DNA of 64,000 nt from Cenococcum geophilum 1.58. Its lineage: Eukaryota > Ascomycota > Dothideomycetes > Gloniales > Gloniaceae. The translations under genes were made by a program, and so were the position numbers. The notes under the pieces were generated by a model. The model made no database searches. It saw only the letters and a program-made list of their open reading frames with translations, and was not told the origin of the DNA. The stretch is taken from positions 186,001 through 250,000 of the forward strand of contig KV748265.1 in the NCBI GenBank assembly GCA_001692895.1, given 5' to 3'. Positions 23,071 to 36,384 of the stretch are shown in pieces (the first letter of the stretch is position 1; each line of letters begins with the position of its first letter).

Positions 23071-24500
23071 AGAAGAGGTAGAGACTATACTAAATTTAAA
23101 TTATTAAGTTGGAATAATAGGTAGAGGCTCGGCAGAAGGCCTATTTATTAGCAGTATAGCTATAGTTAACGGCTTAGGTAATAGTAATTAGGATAACTGG
23201 TTCCTTAATTCCTGTTCCAATATTATAATAAGTAATAATTAAAGCGAGTTTACTAACTATAAGACTCTATTAATACCTACCGCAATAGGAACGTTAGGAG
23301 GGACTACCTATTATATAACCGGCAAAGGAATGGTGTATATACCCTTACTAATAGACAACGGTAGCACCTGCACGGTAGCTACTAAGGCCTTATTCGCATC
23401 TAAATTACCTTATAAGCTCCTCTTAGAGTCGGCTCTTAAAAAGCATAAGAAGCTCTATATTAGGCCTAATAAGGAAATAAGTAGCTGTACAATTTAGAGG
23501 TACTCTAATAATTTAGTAGTAGGTAGAGCGACTTATAAGAACGGCCTATATATCGTTTAACGGGCTTTAAAGCCTTAATATATTGCGCACGCCTTAATAG
23601 CAAAGCGCTAGATCTCCTAACCTATATCTACTACGAAGGAGATAACTAAAGCGCTATAAGCCTTTAAGAGGGTAGACTAGCAACTAACTGCTAACTCCCT
23701 CCTAGTAGGTAGGGAAAGTATAATACTAACGATTGCTAAGAGCGACGAAGAGGACAATAATTAAAAGGACGTTGATTTTAATAATAATGGGGTCTATTAA
23801 ATTAACTAATAGCTTAAGGGGGGTATAGAGATAGAGGCTGCTAAACTAAAGAAGGTCTCTTATACGGCAGTCACATTCTTATCTTATATATATATATAGC
23901 TGACCCCTCTAGAGCCTTATCTAAAAGCTCTATACAAGATTAAAATACCGCGAATGTTAAAGAAAGCCCTATAGTCACTAGAGGCTCCTTATAGGCGACA
24001 GATACTAACTATTAAGATAACTTAATATAAGAAGGCTAAGATATATTAATTCGTTAAAAGGCTAAAGGAGCGCTATACGGATATTAAGCTCCGTAAGATT
24101 AAGGATATTAAATAGGGTAGGATTAAACTACACTATATACCGGGCGTGTATTAGCCAGTAGATAACTTAATAAAGGCTCTATTAAAGGACGCCCGGAGAT
24201 ATTTAAGAAGGGCATTGGTGTTACTAAAGTCTTCTAGGCTACCTTGGCCTAAGTAGGAAATCATACTATAACTAGCGGAACCTTAGAATTAATACTAATT
24301 AACTTAGTTTTAATTTTTAAGAGCTTACTAATACTACTTTTTAGCATAGGAGACGGGCGATTAAGCGTTATTAATATTCTAAATTTCTCCTTTCCTAATT
24401 GCATTTCTTACTATTAGTACTACTACTACTTACTAACTATAGCCTTATAGAGTATGGTATAGTTATTATAGGGAGGTTTCCTATTCGCTAGAGCTCATAG
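23071..24500 (+). pseudogene. E protease and residual pol fossil
   Basis: The protease segment near 23190-23370 has the copia layout: a Trp-Phe-Leu then Asp/Asn-Ser start, an SEF-type segment and a following GTLGGTT loop. A pre-integrase-like region follows to about 23580. From about 23930 to 24190 a frame ends in a HYIPG-type motif and an NLxKAL-type helix, which is how copia RNase H usually ends. The parts between are missing. It is a fossil, broken in many places. Confidence 0.55.
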
Positions 24501-24514
24501 AGCCTAGGGGGGTG

Positions 24515-24693
24515 TGTTAGTAGGGGGGGGTACTTAGACAGTCTCTTTGAGCTCTACAGCATGTCACGTGTTAGGTTACGTGACAGCGCGCGGGCCATCG
24601 TGTAGATACCTTCTCGGGGTCTTCAACCCCCTGAGATTCTTCCTTATAGAGTATTATATGTATTATTCTATTAGCCTGCTTAGTGCCCTAATA
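24515..24693 (+). repeat. 3' LTR of E (179 bp)
   Basis: It is preceded by the purine run ctaggggggtg (about 24504-24514) and followed by the duplication ggtat. The short open frame that starts in it and runs to 24735 crosses into gypsy C and is not a gene. Confidence 0.93.
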
Positions 24694-24698
24694 GGTAT

Positions 24699-25025
24699 TA
24701 ATAAAGAACTAGAAAACCTAGAGGCCGAGCTATAAGCTAGACTACTAAATAGCTGGCCTATATAAGATTCTTTAAAAAGTAGGACACTCTTTTAAGGTTA
24801 AGTTACTAGAATTAATAAAGATATACCCTATCTTCTCCTTAGACTAGCTATAAAAGGCTATAGATAATCTACTACCTAGGTAGTATAACAACCCCCTACC
24901 ACTAACCTAAATTGTAAAAGATAAGGAATAGGAAGTTAAAGAAATTCAAGCAGTTAAAAATAACCGTAATGTCTTGAAATACTATATAAGCTAGGTAGGC
25001 CACAACGAAGATTTAGAGTAGTACC
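24699..25025 (+). pseudogene. Gypsy C integrase end and chromodomain, first half
   Basis: This resumes the C integrase after E. The C-terminal domain (about 24699-24900) is followed by the start of a chromodomain at about 24930-25025, with VKEIQAV, a Lys-Tyr-Tyr-x-Ser-Trp-Val-Gly core and an acidic run. A2 inserted inside the chromodomain at 25025; the rest is at 54198. It is a fossil. Confidence 0.72.
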
Positions 25026-25445
25026 TGTTACGGACGCTTTAAGTACAATGTTATAACTACTTAGAGAGGAGTTAAAAGGAGCTAGTTAGTTAATATAAGT
25101 ACGGTCTAGAATAGAACCGGTGGAACTATATAATAAGGAATAGTAACTAAGGTTATATAATGTGCTACGCGTTAAATAAGAGGGATAAAAGGAACTTATA
25201 TACCTTACGTATAATACGTATATTATATATAAGAAGGATTTCTTAGAAGTAAGGATGTGTATTTAAAGGACTATAGTCCCTACCTAGATAGTTCCTTCCT
25301 TATAGTAATTCTCAGAATACAATTAGAGTTAATCTATTAGGCAACTACTCTACTAGTTATTATTACTTATTAACTATTATTTAATATTTATATGCCTAGC
25401 CTATTAATAAGTCCACCATAGTACCTACTATAAGGCTTTGTTATA
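25026..25445 (+). repeat. 5' LTR of A2 (420 bp)
   Basis: It starts TGTTACGG and ends TTGTTATA. It has the same U3 type as A1, with the gctacgcgttaaataagag segment near 25157. Its partner is 53773-54192. Confidence 0.95.
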
Positions 25446-25486
25446 TAATTACTACCTAGTTACAGTATTAATAAGGAGTTAATAAC

Positions 25487-27732
25487 ATGCTACTAAAAGC
25501 ACTAGCTATAACACTATTAACGGTAGCAACGGTATTAGGAATGAGTGGTAACACTAGTATACGGGATACTAACTTATAGCTAGTTACATATAGGCAGTTA
25601 CAAGAAATGGTTAATTAATTAAATAATAATAATAAGATACTTAAGGACAGACTTAATAGAATTGGAGCAGCCAAGGTTAAGTTACTATTAATTAAATGAT
25701 TTATAAGGAAGAGGTTAAAACTTAAGGGATTTCTAATATAGATATATTTTAAAGTCTTACAGGAGGGAGTAAAGCTAATTATACCTATGGATTAAGTAGT
25801 ATACGTAGGATTATTTTTAACAGGAAAGGTACTTAAATGGTTTAAACCTTACCTTATGGAGATACAGGAATACGGTATAAACACTATTAATTAGGAAGTC
25901 TAGTTTATCTTCTTTAGTTAGGGCGGCTTTACGGAATAACTTACGCAGATATTTAGAGATCTAGAAGCAATAACTACGGCAGAAAGGAAGCTGCAAGACT
26001 TAGTATAGCGAACTTCAGCAATTAAGTATACAACGCAGTTTTAAATATTAGCTATATAGGTTAAATGGAACGACAAGGCGCTTATAGTACAGTATAAATA
26101 AGGACTTAAGGTAAAAGTCTAGGACGCGATTATCCTAATAAAGATGCGGATACTCTAAGGGAGTTAATTAATTAAGCAATTAAGATAGATAATAGAATCT
26201 ATTAACGGGAATAAGCTAAAAGAGGGTAAGATAGAGTTCTATAGTTATATAAGGCGCAGAGCACGCAATAACTAAAGTAGAATAAGAAACTATGGAATAG
26301 CGTAGAGCTAATGGACCTAAGTAGTATTAAGGAAACCTATAAAAGATAGAATAAGAAACCACAGAAACCTAAAAGTTAAGAATTAAGTAATTATAGGACT
26401 AGAGAGGAGCAAAGGCTAAACTAGGGATCTTAGTAGTAGAAGACGTTTAGGCGGACTCTATAACAGGAATAATAGTTTAAAAATAGAGCTTATATAAATT
26501 ACGGAAAATAGGGTTACTTCGCTAGAGATTATAAAGATAGTTAAAGATACTATATATTAAAGGGAACTAGATTAGTATGTAACACACACGTATAAAGGGA
26601 TAATAGTATACTATAGGGAACAAAAGAATGTTTAATTAATAGTTTTGCGTTTTATTATAATAACGCATACTAAATTTATAAAGACGCTAAGTATGGCGTA
26701 GGCTATTAGCTATAGGAGCTAGAGTTAAGAGAACTTAAAGGAACTAAAGAGTTAGATAAAGAATAGGATTAACTTTATAAGCTAAATTAAGATATTATAG
26801 TAATATACGGACAAAGATTAGCAATAATAATAATAGAGTTAGAGTACTTATTAATTAATAGCGATAAGGAAGACAAAGGGACCAACTAGGGGTACCTAAA
26901 ACTTAATAACTTAATAGAGGTAGAAATTAAGACCGCCACAGAGCAAGGTTTAGTAGTAGGAGTTATAACACTACTAGATATAGCATCTATCACTTTATAA
27001 GATGTAAGAGAAGTAGGACAGCGAGCTACTTCGGTACTTAGTAAAGGCAAAAGGCTAAAGGCTTAAGATTCTTAAGACAAGATAAAAAAGGACTAAAATT
27101 CTTAAGATAAAATAAGGCATGCTTAAGGACCTATAATAGATAATAACCAATAGAGCAGAGTAGTAGCTTAGTTTAAAGATAAATAAATAAGTACGGGATA
27201 AAGATTCCTAAGGGACTAAGAATTTAGAGAATAAATAAGGACACCTATAAATAGGAAGTAAGAGACTTCTTTATAGACTAAAGAATCCGTAATATAAATA
27301 GCAGTTAGACTAGGAAATAGATATATAAACCTAAAGGATTTACTAGTAGAACGCAGTGTTTAGACTAAAGATTAAAAAGTTAATATTATAATTAAGAAGT
27401 AAAAGAACTTTAAGGATCTAGCTATAAAACGCAGATAACAAGAAACTATAGAAGAATTTAAAGTAAGAATTATTGTATAGTAGAAATAGAAACTAGATAA
27501 AAGATTTAGTATACTAGGTTATATAAGGGACAGAGTACCTATATAAAGAATTACTAATAGGCTAAAAGTAAATACGCTAAGGGCAAAATAGTTAGATAAA
27601 CTAAAATAGGAGGAGGATCTAGGGATCCTAACTAGATTTAAAGAACGATATATAAAAGGCTGTTATAACGTAGTAATAAAAAGATACTTCCTTATGGATA
27701 AACTATATATACTCTAATAGCTATACTAAAAG
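25487..27732 (+). pseudogene. A2 gag and linker fossil, first part
   Basis: The frame begins with an ATG at 25487, 41 bp inside the LTR. A short Thr/Leu-rich N-terminus is followed by a coiled-coil-like segment with many Asn and Leu (about 25580-25680). The Retrotrans_gag domain lies at about 25700-26330 and a CCHC-type knuckle at 26489-26533. The rest is a basic linker rich in Lys and Gln, which is cut at 27732 by A3 and continues at 41816. A3 carries the same sequence with a knuckle at 29193-29237. It is a fossil with many breaks. Confidence 0.75.
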
Positions 27733-28153
27733 TGTTACGGACGCTTTAAGTACGATGTTACAACTACTTAGAGAGGAGTTAAAAGAAGCTAGTTAGTTAA
27801 TATAAGCACGGTCTAGGATAGAACCCGTGGAACTATGTGACGAGGAATGGTAAGCAGAGTCACGTGATGTGATCTGTATAATCTATGTAATTTGCGAGAT
27901 CTATAATAGAGTAAATAGAGTAGATAGAGCAGATAGAGTAATGACTTTCTTAGGAGTACGGTTGTGTATTTAAGGACCCTTAGTCCCTACCTAGATAGTT
28001 CCTTCCTTATAGTAATTCTTAAAATATAATTAGAGTTAATCTATTAGGCAACTACTCCACTAATTATTATTATGTTGTTAACTTATTTGCAATACCTATA
28101 TACCTAGCCTATTAATAAGTCCACCGTAGTTTTTACTATAAGGCTCCGTTATA
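27733..28153 (+). repeat. 5' LTR of A3 (421 bp)
   Basis: It starts TGTTACGG and ends CCGTTATA. The U3 middle (about 27830-27950) carries gatctataatagag and short repeats of the type agatagagca, which A1 and A2 lack. It keeps more TG and CA than the right partner. Confidence 0.95.
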
Positions 28154-28193
28154 TAATTACTACTATAGTTATAGTTTTAATAAGTTAAATAAC

Positions 28194-31100
28194 ATGCCAC
28201 TAAAAGCAGCCACTATAATGCCGTTAACGGCAGTAACTACTTTAAGGTTAAGTGGAGATATAAGTATATAAGATACTAACTTATAACTAGTTACGGTTAG
28301 GTAGTTATAGGAAATTGTTAATAGGTTAAACAAGAACAACTAAATACTTAAAGAAAGACTTAATGGGATTAGAGTAGTAAAGGTTAAGTTACCTTTAATT
28401 AAACGATTCTTAGGGAAGAAATTAAAGCTTAAAGGATTCCTAATATAAATGCATTTTAAAGTCATGTAAGAAGGGGCTAAGTTAGCTATAATAATGGATT
28501 AGATAGCCTACGCGGGACTATTCCTAACGGGTTAGGCACTTAAATAGTTTAAACCCTACTTAACGGAAATATAGACTAACGGAATAACTACTACTAATTA
28601 AGAGGTATAATTTATGTTTTCTAGCTAGGTAGGATTCGCGGAACAATTAATATAGATATTTAGGGACCTGGAAGTAACAGTTATAGTAAAGAAAAAGCTT
28701 TAGGGCCTAATATAGCAAACTTTAGTAATTAAGTACACGATATAGTTTTAAATACTTACTATATAGGTTAAATAGAATAATAAGGCGCTTATGGTACAGT
28801 ATAAATAGGGACTTAAGGCTAAAGTCTAGGATGTAATTATTCTAATAGAAGATGTGGATACCTTAAGGGAATTAATAGATTAAGCAATTAAGATTAATAA
28901 TAGGATCTTCTAAAGGGAATAGGCTAAGAGAGGCTAGGATAGAGTTCTATAGTTATATAAGATATAAAGCACATAACAACTAAAGCTAAATTAGAAATTA
29001 TAGTATAGCGCAGAGCTAATAGACCTAAGTAGTACCAGAGAAACCTATAAGAGATAGGGAAAGTAACTATAGAAACCTAGAAGTTAAGGATTAAGTAATT
29101 ATAGGACTAAGAAGCATAGGCTAAACTAAGGATCTTAATAGCGGAAGACGTTTAAGCGGACTTTATAGCAAAAGCAATAGTTTAAAGACAGAGCTTATAT
29201 AAATTGCGGAAAATAAGGTTATTTTGCTAGAGACTATAGAAGTAGTTAGAGTTATTATATAGTAAAGGGAACTAGACTAATAGTATGTAACACATATATA
29301 TAGAGGGATAATAGTATACTATAAGGAACAAAAGAATATTTAATTAGAAGTTTTGCGTTTTATTATAATAACGCATGCCAAATTTATAAAGATGCTAAGT
29401 ATGGCGTAAGCTATTAGCTATAAGAGCCAGAGTTAAAAGGACTTAAAGGAACTAAAGAGTTAGATAAAAAATAAGATTAACTCTATAAGCTAGACTAAAA
29501 TATTATAATAATATGCGGATAATAATTAGCAATAATAATAATAGAGTTAGAGTATTTATTAATTAATAGTAATAAGGATAGTAAAGGAACTAACTAGGGG
29601 TATCTAAACCTTAATAACGTAATAGAAGTAGAGACTAAGACCGCTATAGAGTAAGGTTTAGTAATAGGTATTATAATATTATTAGATACAGCATCCATTA
29701 CTTTATAAGACAGAAGAAGTAATATCTAGAGATAACTGCTAGTGCTAGCTTACTACTTAATAAAGGCAAAAGGCTAAAGGCTTAAGATTTTTAAGACAAG
29801 ATAAAAGACAACTAAGATTCTTAAGAAGAAATAAGGTATGCTTAAGGACCTATAATAGACGCAAACTAATAGAGTAGGGTAGTAGCTTAGTTTAAGAATA
29901 TACAAATAAGCTTAGGATAAGTATTCCTAACAGTATAAGATTCTTAAGATAAGATAAGTAAAATCTAAGACTTTTAAAACAAGATAAGAACACTAGTAAA
30001 GCCTAGTTAGACTAAGGCTAAAGCTAAGCTTAAGTTAGAAGCAAGCTTAGGATTAAAGAATCTAAGGAGTTAAAAGTTTGGAGTATAAATAAGGACACCT
30101 ATAAGCAAGAAGCAAGCGGCTTTACTATAGATTAGAGAATCTATAATATAAATAATAGTTAGATTAGGAGACAGATATATAGACCTAGAGGACTTACTAG
30201 TTAAATAAGATATTTAGACTAAAGATTAAGAGTTTAATACCAAGATTAAGAAGTAAGAAGACTTTAAGGATTTACTTATAAGACGCGAAAAAAAGAAACT
30301 ATAGAGGAATTTAGAGTAAGAATTACCTTATAGTAAGAACAGAAACTAGATAAGAGATCTAGTATATTAAGACGTATAAAGGGCAGAGCACTAGTATAAA
30401 GGATTACTAATAGGCCGAGAGCAGGCATATTAAGAGCTAAGTAGCTTACCGAATTGGAATAAGAAGAGGATTTAGGGATTCCTATTAGGTTTAAAGAATA
30501 ATATATAAAAGGCTGTTATAACGCAGTAATAAGAAGATACTTCCTTACGGATAGACTATATATACTCTAATAGCTGTACTAAAAGTGGTATAGGTAACGA
30601 CACAATAATAAATAGGAAGACTTCTATATATAGTTGGACGAAAAAGTTATCTAAGACCACCTAATTACGGAAAAAGTAATAAATTATATTAAGGGAGCCT
30701 TAATTATAACATTAAAGAATCTAGAGGAACGATTAGAGGACTAGAGAAGTAAGAGACGTATCTTAGTACCTACAAATAAAGTTATAACGTTTAGATTAGT
30801 GTAATAGAGGTTTAAACTTAAAGACGAAAACAAGTTAAGAGTTAACTTAAAGCACTTAGTATACTATACGCTATTATAGGTTGTATATGTAGACGATATA
30901 TATAAAATGCATAAAAATCCAAAGGAAAAGAACCAGAAATACCCTATAAGGATATACTGGATAATAGATAAATAATAGTATAGGAATGCTAAATATATAT
31001 ATAGATGGCATCTAGTAGAAGTCTAAAAGGAAGGAAGTTTAATACTTTAACTAGAAAGGTTCCTTACGGAAGAATGCTTAGATAGATAATAATAGTAGAA

Positions 31101-31290
31101 ATATCTAAAAAACACCTATCTATAGTATATTAAAGATAAAAAGTAAACTAGGTATTAGCTAAAGAATAAGCTAAGTATAATAGGATTAAGCAGCTAATAG
31201 TTAGGAAAAGTAGAGGCCTATAGGACTAGAGGGAGCTAGTAGTAGAGCCTTAGACCCTTAAAGGAATTTAAGGATAATACCTAAATCTAA
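28194..31290 (+). pseudogene. A3 gag and linker fossil
   Basis: The ATG at 28194 lies 41 bp inside the LTR. The gag domain spans about 28400-29040, with a CCHC-type knuckle at 29193-29237. A long Lys/Gln/Arg-rich linker follows to the protease. Within the linker at about 30780-31060 is a segment rich in Tyr and Trp, with the runs KYIYRWHLVE and IRIYW. The linker is about 2 kb, unusual for gypsy elements, and its role is unknown to me. The gene is a fossil with many breaks. Confidence 0.72.
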
Positions 31291-31299
31291 GAATTAAAT

Positions 31300-34058
31300 G
31301 GCAAGATTAGCAGTTTAAAGTATTAGTAGATAGAGGAGTAATAAGGAACTATATCTTACTAGTAGCAGTTAAAAGGATAGGGCTACTATATAGGTAAAAA
31401 GAGCACCCTTATTTATTAGTAACGATTTTAGAAGATCTAATAGCCTATAGAGGAGGCATTATTAATCTTAAAATAGGACTAATTTAGATAACTATTAAAG
31501 GGAGATAAGTTAAGATGTCTTTTAATATATTACTATTAGGGAATAATAAGGCAGTATTAGGAATACCTTAGTTATAGGAATATAATCTAAAGATTAATTA
31601 GGTTATAGGTTAAGTCGATATTAAAGATATATAATAACGTAAGATGCGATAATAAACTAAGTTGGTATAGTATTAAGTCGGAGCGATATATAAGGAGACT
31701 AATTAAGGATTAAGTTATATACTAAAGAGATACCATAAATATAGTAAAAAGTTATAGTTACTAGAAAGTGAAAAGCTGTTAGAGTATATAGTATGGGACT
31801 ATAAGATAGAATTAAAACTGGGAATAAGTCTAAGGTTCTACCTAACCTATAAGTTAACAGAAAAAGAGTTATAGGCACTTAAGGAGTTTATTTAGGAAAA
31901 TCTTTAAAAGGGATATATTAGACTATTATAGTTATTAGCGGGATATTTAGTATTATTTGTACTAAAGAAGAATGGAAAACTTAGGCTATATATTAACTAT
32001 AAATAGTTAAACAGCATTACTAGGAAGGATAGGTATCCTTTACCCTTAATTAGTAAGATTTAAGATAGGATTAGTAATATGTAAATCTTTATAAAGATAG
32101 ATCTAAGATAGGCGTACTATTAGATTAGAATTAAGGAAGGCAATAAATAGAAGGCAGCCTTTAGGTTAAAGAAAGAATTATATAAACTACTAGTTATATA
32201 ATTCGGGCTTATAAATATACTAGCAACGTTTTAGAAGCGTATTAATAATATATTAAGAGAATACTTAGATAAATTTGTTATAGTATATCTTAATAATATT
32301 ATTATCTACTTAATAAGTAAAAAAGAATATAGAGAATACGTTAAATAGGTCTTAAAGAGACTATAGGAAGAGTAGATGCTAGTAGCAATTAAGAAATACG
32401 AGTTCTTTACTAAGAAGACGGATTTTATTAGATTTATTATTAAACTAGGCTAACTTAGCATAAATCTAAAGAAGATTAAAGCTATAGTAAATTAGTAAGA
32501 ACTAGAAAATATAATATAGTTAAGATTATTTCTAGGGTTCTATAACTACTGCAGAAGGTTTATAGCTTAATAGTTAAAGAATATTAAGCCACTTATAAGA
32601 TTAATAAAGAAGGAAGAACTATAGGTATAGGGAAAGGAATAAAAGGAACTGTTTAAGAAAATTAAATAGTTATTTACCTAGGAGCTAATTCTTAAAATCT
32701 ATTAACTATAGTTAGAGATAGTGGTTAAAACGGATGCATTAGACTATATACTAGGAGCGTGCTTTTTATAGAAATATAAAGATAGATAGCACCTAGTGGC
32801 ATACTATAGTTAGAGGATAATACTACTAGAACTAAACTATAACATCTATAATAAGGGGTTATTAGGTATAGTTATAGCATTAAGAGAATAAAAGTTATTC
32901 TTATAAGGTATAGAAAAACTATTTATAGTTAAGATGGATTATAAGAACCTAATGGGGTTCCTAATAACAAAAGAACTTAATTAAAGATAGGTTAGATAGG
33001 CGGAGATACTTATAGAATACTATTTTGAGATTTAGTATACTAAAGGTACAGAAAATGCATAAGTAGATGCCCTAAGTAGAAAGACTAAACTATAAAATAA
33101 TAAAAAGCTATTAGGGGCTTTATTGCGAAAAGATATAGATAGATTAATTAAATATAATTATTTAAAAATCGTAATAATATAAGAAGAGAAGATCTATAAA
33201 TTACTAGAGAGTAATTAGATATAAAAGATCCTAAATATATAAATAAAGGATCTAGACTTAGAGCAGTATAAAAATTAAAAAGTAATATATGTACTAAGAT
33301 CTATTATAAAAGAGTTTATTAAATTATTTTATAAAGGACTAACTTAAGGATATAACAGAGCTATAGGCTTAGTGTTAAGACTTTAAGAAGAGTATATTAT
33401 TAATAGAATCTAAGGTTTAGTATAGAAAATTACTAAGGAATATCTAGATTATTAAAGAAATAAACTAATAAGGTATAAGCTATATGAAGGGCTATAACCT
33501 ATTAAAATACCAGAGAGACTATAGGAGGTTATATTATAGGANTTTATTATTAAGTTACTAAAGTTAAGAGATCCTATTACTGGATAAGATTATAACATAA
33601 TCTTAGTAATAGTAGATAAGCTTATAAAGTAGGGATACTTTATAGTATATACAGAAGAAATATTAATAGAAGATGTTACTAAAATCTATATTAAAGAGGT
33701 GTTTATAAGATATAGAGTACTAAATAAGATTATATTGGATAGAGATCTAAGATTTATAGTAATATTTTAAGAAGTATTCTTAGCAGAGCAAGGAGTTTAA
33801 GTAGTAACTTTTACCGTATATTATCTATAGACAGATAGCTAAACAAAAAGATTAAATTAGACACTAGAGCAGTATCTAAGGTATTATATTAATTACGCAT
33901 AGAATAATTAGGTATTATTATTACTAGTTATATAGTTTATATATAATATAATACTATAAGAAGGAATAGGTATATTACTATTTAAGGCGAGTTACGGATA
34001 TAAGCTAAGGACCTTATTATTGCTATATTAAGTAAAGAAGATAAGTAGTATAGCTAAG
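31300..34058 (+). pseudogene. A3 pol fossil, first part: PR, RT, RNase H, integrase
   Basis: The aspartic protease starts near 31315, with VLVDRG in the active-site position, and ends near 31600. Reverse transcriptase lies at about 31780-32460, including KKNGKLRL, YPLPLI and, at 32275-32310, the catalytic-box region. RNase H lies at about 32690-33090. Integrase runs from about 33290 and is cut at 34058 by F. One ambiguous base (n) lies at 33542. It is broken in many places. Confidence 0.87.
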
Positions 34059-34224
34059 TGTCGGGAATATATCACGTATGGTCACGTGTAGCCGCGGCAC
34101 TAGCGTGGCGAGGAGCCTTAAGCTCCTTGCTCTTCCTTATTTTAATTAATAAGCTTTATTAACCAACATCACTATAACCCTACTTAAGTAGTCGTTATTG
34201 GTGAGTTACCCTATGTGACTAATA
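34059..34224 (+). repeat. 5' LTR of F (166 bp)
   Basis: It starts TGTCGGGAATA and ends GACTAATA. It contains gccgcggcactagcgtggcg and a hairpin-forming aggagccttaagctcctt (about 34110-34127). Its partner is 39957-40122. Confidence 0.95.
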
Positions 34225-34340
34225 CTAATTAGTGGTTAAATATACAGTTAACTATAGAGCAGCTAGGTTTTTAAATAGAAGAGATAGTCTTATATAGGGG
34301 TGCCATATACGCTTATATAGAATGGATCCCGGCGATATTA

Positions 34341-36380
34341 TGCTACCTTAGACTTATAGAAAACTAGTAATAAAAGTGTTACTAAGTACTAGGAGATACC
34401 AAGTTATGTCTATTATATAGAACAACCGCGTTTACGAAGATTTGGTTAAGTACTTTAGGTTAGAAGTATTACTAAACCTAGGGTCCTAAGTTAACGTCTA
34501 AAACGCGTTAAACAATATCTCGAATTGCCTACCTCTTAATAGTAAACCTACAAGATCCTACAAAACCGAAAATCCTACCTACCTTTGACGTACGATACCC
34601 CGTTAATTCTATACCTACTATAGCGTTAACCTACCTAAGGAAGTATAAGGAAGATATTAATCTAAAGACATAGAATAAAGCTATAATTAACCTTATAAAC
34701 GCTAATAAACAAGACTTAAATGGATTTTTATTATACTATATAGCATATTATAAGGACAGTAAATATAATAATATCGCGCTATAGGAATGTATAAAGGAGG
34801 ACTTTATTAGATAGATAAAGGAAATATAGGCCCTTATAAATAAGGATATTATACGGGACTTCCATAACTTCCTTTAGGAGAATAAAGTATTTATCCCTAA
34901 GGACGGGGGTACTATTAGAGGTAATATTTAGGAGCAGGTTATTAACGTAAAAGAAGAGCATAAATAGACTCTATAAGAGATTAAGCACCAACTACGCACT
35001 ATAAGGAAGCTTAACTTATAATAAAACCTAAGTAATATACCTCTAGAGACGAACCTACCTTCGCCTTTAACTCCTCTGTATCTAATTTAACCTATAACCT
35101 TAACGTTGGATACTATACCCTAATAAGAGCAGGCATAGAATCCTATTGCTTTACGATTTAACGACTTTTAGACTCCACCGACTAGACCTACGTCCCTACT
35201 ATAGCCTGTAATATAACCCCTACCTCCTCTATCTTAATCTTAAATTAAAGGCAGTTTAAAATTGCTTATAGAGCTTATAAAGCTCTATTTAGATTAAAAG
35301 AAGAAGTTTAGTAGGGAATTATATAATGTTCTTAATTCGAAACTATATATCTTCTATAACTATTACTAAAAGGTAGGAATAGAGTCTAATTAATACTATA
35401 ACGTCTATTCCGTTATACTTAAGGGCCGAGCTAGTACCTTCTATTATAATCATTTGGTAGGAAAAGGATATAATTTTAACCGTATAATATATAAGTTAAG
35501 ATACCACTTTAAAATAGAAGAGAATAAGTAGCAGTATATATTAAAATAGAGAGAGACTACCTTCCTAAGGATTATTACTACAAACCCAGGTGCCCCTCGG
35601 CTTAATTATCTTTAAAAGCTCTTTAATTAACTTTAGATAATTTAGCGTAGATTATCCGAATTATATTAAGAGGACTTTAGCCTATATAATTAAGTTATTA
35701 GTATATGCTAAGGTATTAAAGAATATAACCTTACTCTTTTTAATCCTGTAAATACTTATAAAGAAGTATATGCTTAATTAAGATCTTCTATTAGCACCGC
35801 TCTACGCTTTTAAAAAGTATAGTAATTTAACGCTTAACTCTAACCTACTTTAATTAACCCGCCTAACTAATACGATTATAACTAGACTAATTAAATATAT
35901 AGTAGCTGGGGTAGGTAATACGGTAGAGGGTATAATTAACAACTATAAGGTAAAGGTAGAGGCCCTTGTGGAGGTTTATTTTAAAGTAATTACTAAAAGA
36001 AGTGCTACGTTTATAAGAAACCGAATTACTGGTTAACTAGGCATTCTCTTAATAAGCGAAAGGAGGTATATAATAAGTTTCGCCAGAGTATAAGAAACGT
36101 TAGAAATTATAAGGTTACTATGGCCTACTTCTAAAGCTTCCTAGTTTAATATAAAGGCGTAGAAGATCTTAAGGGTGAGGTTAATAAGGCTAAATAGCTC
36201 CTTATGGATATAGAAATTAAGGAGTACTTACCTGACTAATACTTTACTAAGTATAGTAAGGTAGATAGTATATAAACCGTTACTATTCTTAATAACTAAT
36301 TTACGCTCTATTTTACTATAAAGTTAGATATCTTTAATAAGCTAAGAGAGAGTTTCGCATTCTCCTTTAATGACAGATAC
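34341..36380 (+). pseudogene. F gag fossil
   Basis: A gag-like frame follows a leader of about 110 bp. The central part (about 34600-35080) reads clearly on the plus strand as an Asn/Lys/Ile-rich helical protein with the segments ITLTLDTIP and LLYYIAYYKDS. The later part (35270-36060) has a Tyr/Asn/Gly-rich tract around 35895-35985, in the place where the nucleic-acid-binding part of gag is expected, and a Cys-x-Lys-Lys-type stretch near 36010. The minus-strand open frame at 34779-34961 is a shadow. It is a fossil with many breaks. Confidence 0.62.
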
Positions 36381-36384
36381 TTAG

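Larger units (their letters stand above)
21862..24693 (+). mobile_element. Element E, short copia derivative
   Basis: This 2,832-bp LTR element has LTRs of 180 and 179 bp (21862-22041 and 24515-24693; the one-base difference is in a run of G) and the duplication ggtat (21857-21861 and 24694-24698). It has a copia-type gag, zinc knuckle, protease and the start of the pre-integrase domain. It then jumps to what looks like the end of copia RNase H (about 24130-24190). Integrase and reverse transcriptase are not seen, so it cannot have moved without help. The coding part is broken, but one stretch is little mutated. Confidence 0.85.
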
